Part shown: in pieces, positions 1-5,868 of the stretch
Numbering within the stretch: position 1 is the first letter of the stretch
Layout: every line of letters begins with the position of its first letter
Source: Paludibacter sp.
GTDB lineage: Bacteria; Bacteroidota; Bacteroidia; Bacteroidales; Paludibacteraceae
Direction: 5' to 3'
Assembly: GCA_024709185.1 (NCBI GenBank)
Contig: JANJXE010000273.1
Location: forward strand, 1 to 7,042
DNA length: 7,042 nucleotides
Program-made: the position numbers and the translations under genes
Notes under the pieces: generated by a model
Seen by the model: only the letters and a program-made list of their open reading frames with translations
The model's database searches: none
Told to the model about the DNA's origin: nothing

Positions 1-1758
1 GACCGTTTTCTGTGGGATTTACGTCGGTTGGTCGCCAATTTAATTGCAACTGAATATGTAGCTGGTATGCGGGAAAAGGCAAATGAAAATGGCCTGCGAC
101 TGTGGTGCGAGAATTATGGTTTTGGCTATCCGGGTGAATCGTTGATGTATGGTGGAGCTACGGATGATATTGCAGGAGAGTTTTGGAATACAGCTTCTGA
201 CATAGGCCCGGCAGAATGTCGTATAGCATCTTCCTGTGCGAATATTTATGGAAAAAAAACCACTTCAGCTGAATCCTTCACCTCGCATCAAAACCATATG
301 AATATGCCACGTGATATGAAAAAGTTAGGCGACTGGGCGTTTACACAAGGTATTAATCATTATGTTTTTCATTTATATATTCATCAGCCTTATGATAATC
401 CTCCGGGCGTAAACGCATGGTTTGGTACAGACTTTAACCGTAATTCAACCTGGTTTCTTAAGGCCAAACCCTATTATGATTATATACGTCGATCATCTGC
501 ATTGTTACAATCTGGCTTGCATGTAGCTGATTTACTGTATTTCTTAGGCGAAGATACTCCCAAACAATCTGCAGAACTGAAACCGACTCCACCGGCAGGA
601 ACAGATTACGATTTAGTTAATGCCGAGGTTCTGTTACGTGATGCAGAAGTGAAAAATGGTAAAATAGTGCTTAAATCAGGTGTGAGTTATAATGTTTTGG
701 TATTACCCAACCAGAACACGATGAGACCAGAGGTATTACGCAAAATCAGTCAGCTTGTACACGATGGTGCAACAATTGTCGGTCCAAAACCAATACAGTC
801 ACCGGGTTTAGCAGATTATCCTTATGCAGATAATCTGGTAAAAGAGTTAACCGCTAAGCTTTGGGGAGATATTGATGGCCGAAAGATAACCAGTCAAAAA
901 GTGGGCAAAGGAAATGTGTTTTTCGGTGTAAGTCTTGAAGAAGTCTTTGGTAAGATGAACCTGAAAGCCGATGTAGTTTTACCCGAACAGTTTAATTATA
1001 TACACCGTAAGACAAAAGAGGCAGATATTTATTTTGTAAGCAACCAATCCGATAATGCTTTCACAGGAGAAGTTGGGTTTAACATTACCGGATATCATCC
1101 CGAACTTTGGAACGCTGTAACAGGAGAGATTCGTGATTTACCGGAATTTTCTCTGCGTGAAGGGTATACGTATATACCATTGAAATTTAACGAGACAGAC
1201 AGCTGGTTTGTCATTTTCCGAAGAAAAAGCAATGAGAACAAAGCAGGGAAAAACATTGCAGATTATCTGCCTGTTCAAACACTGGAAGGAAGCTGGACAG
1301 TACGTTTCAATACAGAATTGGATGCTCCCGTTAAAGCAGAGTTTGACTCATTGACTGACTGGTCGGTACATGAAAATATAAATATCAAATATTATGGAGG
1401 AACAGCAACTTATTTTAAAACCTTTGAATTTACGGATGATATAAACAAGACTGTTAGTGTTAATCTGGGCAGGGTAGAAAAATTGGCAACTGTGCGAATT
1501 AATGGAATCAATATGGGTACTTTGTGGTGCTATCCATATCAGGTAAATATTTCAAAAGCACTCAAAAAAGGTAAGAATACAATCGAAGTTGATGTCACTA
1601 ATCCCTGGTGGAATCGTATTGTAGGTGATTTGCAGGATGGAGTGACTAAAAAGCACACGTGGATGACATTCCCGTTTGAGTGGGCTAAACAGGCTCCGCT
1701 TCAACCAGCGGGGTTGTTTGGGCCGGTAGTAATAGAGAGGCATTCGACTCAATTATAA
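1..1758 (+). CDS. GH106-type alpha-L-rhamnosidase, 3' part (5' end outside window)
   Basis: Predicted glycoside hydrolase releasing terminal alpha-L-rhamnose, probably in the periplasm or at the cell surface. The frame is open from base 1 (reading DRFLWDLRRL), so the TTG at 28 is an internal Leu codon, not a start. The visible 585 residues are the C-terminal part; GH106 proteins usually have about 900-1100 residues, so the signal peptide and N-terminal region are missing. GH106-like signatures, in residues of the visible part: CENYG (36-40), YGGATDDIAGEFW (50-62), ECRIASSCANIYGKK (72-86), AESFTS (90-95), and VADLLYFLGED (175-185), which opens the second domain. Glu38 and Glu91 sit in conserved-looking motifs and are candidate catalytic or metal-binding residues; I cannot say which match the characterised pair. 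A galactose-binding-like jelly roll ends the protein (about 428-580), with LTDWS (451-455), YYGGTATYFKTF (464-475), LGRVEKLATVRING (489-502), and GLFGPVVI (571-578). The family is well supported; the exact linkage cleaved is not. Confidence 0.88.
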   Translation, partial: DRFLWDLRRLVANLIATEYVAGMREKANENGLRLWCENYGFGYPGESLMYGGATDDIAGEFWNTASDIGPAECRIASSCANIYGKKTTSAESFTSHQNHMNMPRDMKKLGDWAFTQGINHYVFHLYIHQPYDNPPGVNAWFGTDFNRNSTWFLKAKPYYDYIRRSSALLQSGLHVADLLYFLGEDTPKQSAELKPTPPAGTDYDLVNAEVLLRDAEVKNGKIVLKSGVSYNVLVLPNQNTMRPEVLRKISQLVHDGATIVGPKPIQSPGLADYPYADNLVKELTAKLWGDIDGRKITSQKVGKGNVFFGVSLEEVFGKMNLKADVVLPEQFNYIHRKTKEADIYFVSNQSDNAFTGEVGFNITGYHPELWNAVTGEIRDLPEFSLREGYTYIPLKFNETDSWFVIFRRKSNENKAGKNIADYLPVQTLEGSWTVRFNTELDAPVKAEFDSLTDWSVHENINIKYYGGTATYFKTFEFTDDINKTVSVNLGRVEKLATVRINGINMGTLWCYPYQVNISKALKKGKNTIEVDVTNPWWNRIVGDLQDGVTKKHTWMTFPFEWAKQAPLQPAGLFGPVVIERHSTQL

Positions 1759-1775
1759 TTTATTAATCAATTATA
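1749..1775. repeat. 9-bp direct repeat overlapping the GH106 stop codon
   Basis: TCAATTATA occurs at 1749-1757 and again at 1767-1775, an 18-bp period. The first copy overlaps the stop codon at 1756-1758. The repeat is very AT-rich, so chance is a realistic explanation, and no function is claimed. Confidence 0.3.
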
Positions 1776-1820
1776 TACACATCGCTGAACGTGAATTAGC
1801 ATATTTCAGATTGTTCAATA

Positions 1821-1874
1821 TTACATCCTGCCCGTGATCAGTTTGTAAAGTGAGCCCGGAAATCAAGGATGTAA
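1821..1874. repeat. 9-bp perfect inverted repeat with internal imperfect direct repeat
   Basis: TTACATCCT (1821-1829) is exactly complementary to AGGATGTAA (1866-1874), with 36 bases between the arms. Inside lie GCCCGTGATCA (1830-1840) and GCCCGGAAATCA (1854-1865), two related half-sites about 24 bp apart. TGATCA (1835-1840) is itself palindromic. It could be an operator or a leader-RNA stem; the long loop and lack of a following T run argue against a terminator. It lies 69 bp upstream of the amidohydrolase start, a suitable position for an activator site. Confidence 0.35.
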
Positions 1875-1886
1875 CCGAAACTACGT

Positions 1887-1918
1887 TTTGAATAATTGGA
1901 ACAGCAGTTGTATTATCT
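1887..1918 (+). promoter_or_regulatory. Weak Bacteroidota-type promoter candidate
   Basis: TTTG at 1887-1890 is followed after 20 bp by TATTATCT at 1911-1918. The Bacteroidota consensus is a -33 TTTG and a -7 TAnnTTTG separated by about 19-21 bp. The -33 element and spacing fit; the -7 element matches only TA and one of the T positions. It would put transcription about 20 bases before the ATG at 1944. This is the best candidate I found in the gap, but it is poor. Confidence 0.2.
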
Positions 1919-1943
1919 CAGAATTTAAAAAATTCATTCAAAA

Positions 1944-3374
1944 ATGAAAAAGAATATTGTTTTCAGCATTATTATACTAAGTTTTGGACACCTAATACAT
2001 GGACAGAGTTTTTCGAAATTCCCGGTTTTATCGTCAAAACAAAAACTGATTCATGAGCTACAATCTGTGCCGAACTTTTGTGCTCATGAACATTGGGGTA
2101 GTATTCAGGCAATTGGCGGTTATATGCCGGAATATAATGGTTTCTATGGAGATGTTTTTGCTGGGGCAAGGCCAAAAAATGTTACAATTTTAGACATTAT
2201 TGCCGAGCCTTATCTAATGGGTTGGATGTACAACAGTGGGTACGATTTGTGGGCAGAAACTTTAAAAGCCGGATTTAAGACTCCTAACGAATGGTGGATG
2301 TCGAATCCGGCTGGTGTAGTTGAGTATTTTAAGAAAATGACTGAATTTTATGCCCTGAACGGCACTTTTCAATGTACAATAAAAGGGTTTCAATCGCTGT
2401 ATGGCATCACACTCAGTGATTTTAAGCTATCCGACTGGAAAAGGGCAGATTCAATGATTCGGGAAAATTATGCTTCAATTTTCGAATGGTATACCAGAGC
2501 CATGAATAAAGCTCATTTTACAGAAATGATCCGACCGGTTCATCCTGAATTTTATCTCTTGAAAGAATCAGATAATAGTGCAAAAGCAGAGCTTAGTTTT
2601 ACTCATACCATTATGAGAATCGATCCATTTCTTGAGATGTGGAAACCTGTTAGTAAACGTCGTGATAATCTGGCAAGAATTGCAAACATTGAACCTGTCG
2701 ATGCTGAAAGCTGGAGACTTTTTTTAAAGTTTTACTTCGATTTGGCAGCGAAAAATAATACAGTTGGAATAAAACAATTGCAGGCATACAGCCGTGATTT
2801 AAATTTTGAGCCCCGAAATGATAAAGATGTTAAGTTCAGAGGAGATCTTAATTCTCAAGAAATTAGTGTATTTCAGGACTGGGTCATGCATGAGTGCTGT
2901 CGGATGGCGAATGAGCGCGAGTGGACGCATCAAATACATGTAGGTACTCACAACATGCCCGCATCAAATCCTTTACCCCTGGAGAGAATGGCCGAAAGAT
3001 ATCCTTCCATGAAAATTGTTATGTTACATTGTTTGCATTATTTTAATGAGTCTGCCTATTTAGCAAAAAGTAAATCCAATATTTATATTGATTGTTGCTG
3101 GTTGCCAATTTTAAGTCCTTTTTTTTTTTCACAAGCCCTGGATACCTATTTGAATTATGTGCCTTCCAATAAAATTATGTTAAGCCACGACGCAACAACT
3201 ATCGAGATGGCTGTGGGTTCTTCGTTGTTTACCAGGGAAATTCTGGCTGATAAACTACTCGAACAGCAAAATATATTAAAGTTATCAAACAGTCAGGTTA
3301 AAAAAATTGCTCTTGATATGCTTCATAATAATGCTGTACGTATATATAAAATCGGAGATATTGTAATTCAATAG
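1944..3374 (+). CDS. Secreted amidohydrolase (amidohydrolase_2 / FluG-like)
   Basis: Predicted metal-dependent TIM-barrel enzyme of the amidohydrolase superfamily, 476 residues. Members hydrolyse C-N or ester bonds or decarboxylate or isomerise acids, so the reaction cannot be named. A Sec signal peptide (KK, then a hydrophobic stretch about 5-18, likely cut after HG at 20, leaving QSFSK) sends it out of the cytoplasm. Metal-centre motifs in order: HEH (48-50) on strand 1, Lys277 in VGIKQLQAYSRDL on strand 4, His332 in IHVGT on strand 5, His362 in MLHC on strand 6, Asp416 in LSHDAT on strand 8. The Lys plus AYSRDL resembles the AYRSGL motif of FluG-like amidohydrolase domains. The end, LHNNAVRIY (460-468), is typical of the family. 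Seven cysteines occur in the protein, several beside metal ligands (46, 363) or paired (318-319, 384-385). An 11-T run lies within the gene at 3119-3129, but the frame is intact. The next gene starts 9 bp after the stop. Confidence 0.85.
   Translation: MKKNIVFSIIILSFGHLIHGQSFSKFPVLSSKQKLIHELQSVPNFCAHEHWGSIQAIGGYMPEYNGFYGDVFAGARPKNVTILDIIAEPYLMGWMYNSGYDLWAETLKAGFKTPNEWWMSNPAGVVEYFKKMTEFYALNGTFQCTIKGFQSLYGITLSDFKLSDWKRADSMIRENYASIFEWYTRAMNKAHFTEMIRPVHPEFYLLKESDNSAKAELSFTHTIMRIDPFLEMWKPVSKRRDNLARIANIEPVDAESWRLFLKFYFDLAAKNNTVGIKQLQAYSRDLNFEPRNDKDVKFRGDLNSQEISVFQDWVMHECCRMANEREWTHQIHVGTHNMPASNPLPLERMAERYPSMKIVMLHCLHYFNESAYLAKSKSNIYIDCCWLPILSPFFFSQALDTYLNYVPSNKIMLSHDATTIEMAVGSSLFTREILADKLLEQQNILKLSNSQVKKIALDMLHNNAVRIYKIGDIVIQ
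3119..3129 (+). repeat. 11-T homopolymer inside the amidohydrolase gene
   Basis: Eleven consecutive T bases encode the end of Pro392, three Phe and the start of Ser396. The family motifs before and after the run are in one frame, so the sequence as given is consistent. Loss of one T would bring in a TGA after seven further codons; gain of one would reach a TAA after about 14 codons. Either change would delete the strand-8 metal ligand Asp416. Confidence 0.9.
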
Positions 3375-3383
3375 AATAAAGGT

Positions 3384-5840
3384 ATGATTCATCGAATTCT
3401 GATTTTATGTTTTCTCTGTAGTTGGTTTGTGGAAAGTTGTTTTGCTCAGGTAGCTATATTAACTAACCTGCAAAGTAAGCCTCAGATTTTCAAACCTGTT
3501 CAGGCATACAAAACTGAAAAAAACATCAAATACTCACCAGACCCTCTTGTGTCGTTTCGATGGAGTAATCCTCAGGCACAGGATGAGTTGGAGGTCTATC
3601 AATTAACTCCGGTATTCATTCAGACTGACACTGAAAATTCAGCAAAATGGGATAAATCCCTGAAGAACATAAAGGTGACCAGACCCTGCAACATAATGGT
3701 TGATTTTGGTCGTGTGTCTCCCGGTTGGCTCGAATTCGACAGTGAAGATTTTTCGGGAGAAGTGGAAATGAGCATAAGCGAGTATAATCGTCCAGCAGTA
3801 ACAAACTGGATGGTAAAGCATTCGAAAAAAACAACTTCACCCGTTAAAAGTGGAAACACGTATCGTCTTGAACTCAACGATCAGTTGTATGAGGGGGTAA
3901 GATTCGGGTGGATACACCTGAAAAACATCTCCCGACCATTTACAATTTCTGAAGTAAGATTGGTTTGTCAGGCTAAACCAGCCAACTATGAAGGCAGTTT
4001 TTGGTGTAATAATGAAAGTCTGAACAGAGTCTGGTATACCGGTGCCTATACGGTGAGGGCTAATTTCTTAAAAGACTATTTCGGAGCAATATTAATGGAC
4101 AGGGGTGACAGGTATTCATGGACAGGCGATGCACACATCTCTCAGTATGTATCACTTTTGACATTTGGAAATTACGAGTATGTAAAGCAAAATATTATTC
4201 GTACAGCAAAGGATGCAAATGGAATTGCCAGTTATTCGCTATACTGGGTGTTGAGTTTAATCGATTATTTCTATTATACCAATGATTCCTTGTTTTTTAA
4301 TGCAATGATTAACAACGCCATCGAAAAACTGGATTCGGCAAATCTAAAGTGGGATAAGCCTGTTAATCTGGGATTCTATGGTTGGGATGAACGACTTGGG
4401 GCCGGATTTGAATCGCCCGATTGTGATGAAAATCAACAAGCTTACAAAATGCTCTGTATCGGCACCTGGCTCAAATTTTCGAAAGCACTGGCAGTAGTAG
4501 ATCGTTCATTGGAAGCAAATAAGTACGAACAGTTGGCACTTAGCAGAATAAGCACACTGAGAAGAAGTCAGAGCTGGATCGATCGATTAGGTATCCATTC
4601 TTCGGCAGATGCCATTAACGGATCGTTTATGAACAGGAGTGAAACGGAGTACTGTTGGGACAAGTATTATACTGACAGGCTAAACCGGATTTCTTACTCG
4701 CCATTTAATCTGTATTTTATTCTTGAGGCTATGGCTAAAATGGGAAGGCACAGTGAAGCATTATCTACTATTGATGATAGTTGGGGTGGGCAGTTGCGTC
4801 ACGGAGCAACAACGACTTACGAAGTTTTTCACCCCGCGTGGTTGAATTGTTTGCCAAAATTTAGCTCTCCTGTGAATATGTTAGGTGGATTTGTAAGTCT
4901 GGCCCATCCTTGGAGCTCAGGCGCTTCGCGTTGGCTCACTGAAGAAATTCTGGGTATAAAGCCATTGTCTCCCGGGTTTAAAACCTTTGCATTTAAGACA
5001 AATCTGAATCAAAATGTTTCATCGGTCAGAGGCGATGTGCCTACTATGCATGGCACTATCTCAGCATCATATGATATTATGAAAGGTAAGGGTGAAATCG
5101 TTATACCTAAAGGTTGTGCTGCCACAATTTCACTTCCACTAAATGGAAAAAGGATAAAATCGGTGGAAGTGAATGGGGAAAAAATTTCACCGGACAAGTC
5201 TGATGCTAATTTTACCACCTTCCTGATTAAGGAAGCCGGCAAATTCATTTTCAGGGTGAAGTATGCTGGTGATTTTGCAAAAATAAGGAATGAGTCCCTG
5301 ACGTATCCACTTGACAATTCAATACTTGTTGACAGTATAAGTGGTGGCAACTGGAAAAATAAATTTGGCAGTAAAGGGTATTTGATATTGAATTATGATG
5401 GAACTTCGATACACCGGCAACAACTTCCCGACTACATTGAAAAAACTGAAATTCGTTGTAGTGATAATTTCAGAAACTGGGGTACAGCTTATTCAGAACT
5501 CACTACAACCGATTTTAGGATGCTAATTTCAGATGTGGAAAATGAGAAAAAAATATGTTCCGGATATTTTAATGCAATAAATACAACGATTGAGTTGAAC
5601 TGCAAAAAATCAGCGGATTACAAATTGTCAATTTATTTTGTGGATTGGAAAAGAGAGAATCTTTCCTCTATTATTGAAGTTTTTGATTTAGAAACAAAAA
5701 ATATTTTGATGCCGAATTACCTGATTCAAAATTACGGAGAAGGTAAATATGTTACTCTAACATTAGATCGTTCGGTTAGAATTAGAATACAGCGTTTGTA
5801 TGGTGAAAATACAGCTATTTGCGGGCTGTTCTTTGATTAA
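3384..5840 (+). CDS. Secreted GH78-like alpha-L-rhamnosidase family protein with extra C-terminal module
   Basis: Predicted exported glycoside hydrolase of the GH78 type, 818 residues, acting on alpha-L-rhamnosides if active. The signal peptide is MIHR, a hydrophobic stretch (5-17), and probable cleavage after CFA (19-21). A beta-sandwich follows (about 50-195; VDFGRVSPGWLEF 106-118, YEGVRFGWIHL 169-179). The (alpha/alpha)6 barrel starts at GSFWCNNESLNRVWYTGAYT (204-223) and includes LMDRGDRYSWTGDAH (237-251), YGWDERLGAGFE (332-343), GATTTYE (474-480) and SLAHPWSSGASRWLTEEILGI (505-525). A GH78 C-terminal beta domain covers about 540-628. In canonical GH78 the first barrel motif has the general acid Glu; the aligned residue here is Asp242, as I recall for some GH78 relatives. 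Glu480 fits the general base position. Residues about 640-818 form an additional domain. It starts 9 bp after the amidohydrolase stop and has AAAGG directly before the ATG, too close for a normal ribosome site. Rhamnosidase activity is inferred. Confidence 0.82.
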   Translation: MIHRILILCFLCSWFVESCFAQVAILTNLQSKPQIFKPVQAYKTEKNIKYSPDPLVSFRWSNPQAQDELEVYQLTPVFIQTDTENSAKWDKSLKNIKVTRPCNIMVDFGRVSPGWLEFDSEDFSGEVEMSISEYNRPAVTNWMVKHSKKTTSPVKSGNTYRLELNDQLYEGVRFGWIHLKNISRPFTISEVRLVCQAKPANYEGSFWCNNESLNRVWYTGAYTVRANFLKDYFGAILMDRGDRYSWTGDAHISQYVSLLTFGNYEYVKQNIIRTAKDANGIASYSLYWVLSLIDYFYYTNDSLFFNAMINNAIEKLDSANLKWDKPVNLGFYGWDERLGAGFESPDCDENQQAYKMLCIGTWLKFSKALAVVDRSLEANKYEQLALSRISTLRRSQSWIDRLGIHSSADAINGSFMNRSETEYCWDKYYTDRLNRISYSPFNLYFILEAMAKMGRHSEALSTIDDSWGGQLRHGATTTYEVFHPAWLNCLPKFSSPVNMLGGFVSLAHPWSSGASRWLTEEILGIKPLSPGFKTFAFKTNLNQNVSSVRGDVPTMHGTISASYDIMKGKGEIVIPKGCAATISLPLNGKRIKSVEVNGEKISPDKSDANFTTFLIKEAGKFIFRVKYAGDFAKIRNESLTYPLDNSILVDSISGGNWKNKFGSKGYLILNYDGTSIHRQQLPDYIEKTEIRCSDNFRNWGTAYSELTTTDFRMLISDVENEKKICSGYFNAINTTIELNCKKSADYKLSIYFVDWKRENLSSIIEVFDLETKNILMPNYLIQNYGEGKYVTLTLDRSVRIRIQRLYGENTAICGLFFD
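5301..5837 (+). other. C-terminal accessory beta domain of the GH78-like protein
   Basis: Residues about 640-818 lie beyond the normal GH78 end. Recognisable landmarks are GGNWKNKFGSKGYLILNYDG (654-673), LPDYI (681-685), TTTDFRML (707-714), LSIYFVDWKREN (748-759), and a terminal NTAICGLFFD (809-818). This series (GNWK, YG..GY, TTD.R, Y..DW...R, NA..SG.FFD) recalls a beta-sandwich module I have seen at the ends of other large secreted bacterial proteins, but I cannot attach a domain name. A glycan-binding or structural role is inferred. Confidence 0.55.
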
Positions 5841-5868
5841 ATTTAACTACCGGTAAAAATAAGTAAGA

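Larger units (their letters stand above)
1759..1943. other. Intergenic region between GH106 gene and amidohydrolase operon
   Basis: This 185-bp AT-rich stretch has no convincing open frame and no GC-rich hairpin followed by a T run, so I see no intrinsic terminator for the upstream gene. It holds a perfect 9-bp inverted repeat, an imperfect direct repeat around GCCCG, and a weak promoter-like pair near its 3' end. The sequence just before the next start is A/T-rich and lacks a Shine-Dalgarno site, as is usual in Bacteroidota. The gap is far larger than the two downstream gaps (9 and 28 bp), so a separate transcription start here is plausible. Confidence 0.6.

Noticed and set aside
28..30. TTG at 28 as the start of the first gene
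   Set aside because: The same frame is open back to base 1 with family-like residues (DRFLWDLRR), and the missing N-terminal half of GH106 must lie upstream, so this is an internal Leu codon.
1749..1785. Possible terminator after the GH106 stop codon
   Set aside because: The sequence is AT-rich with short complementary bits but has no stable stem or T run.
1882..1890. TACGTTTTG as a -7 promoter element
   Set aside because: It has one extra base compared with TAnnTTTG, and no TTTG-like -33 element lies at the required distance upstream.
4575..4590. Palindromic GATCGATCGAT-like stretch in the GH78-like gene
   Set aside because: It is a short self-complementary run inside conserved-frame coding sequence with no sign of regulatory function.
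5009..5350. Minus-strand open frame of 113 codons
   Set aside because: It lies wholly inside the GH78-like gene, whose own frame carries family motifs; the antisense product shows no recognisable features.
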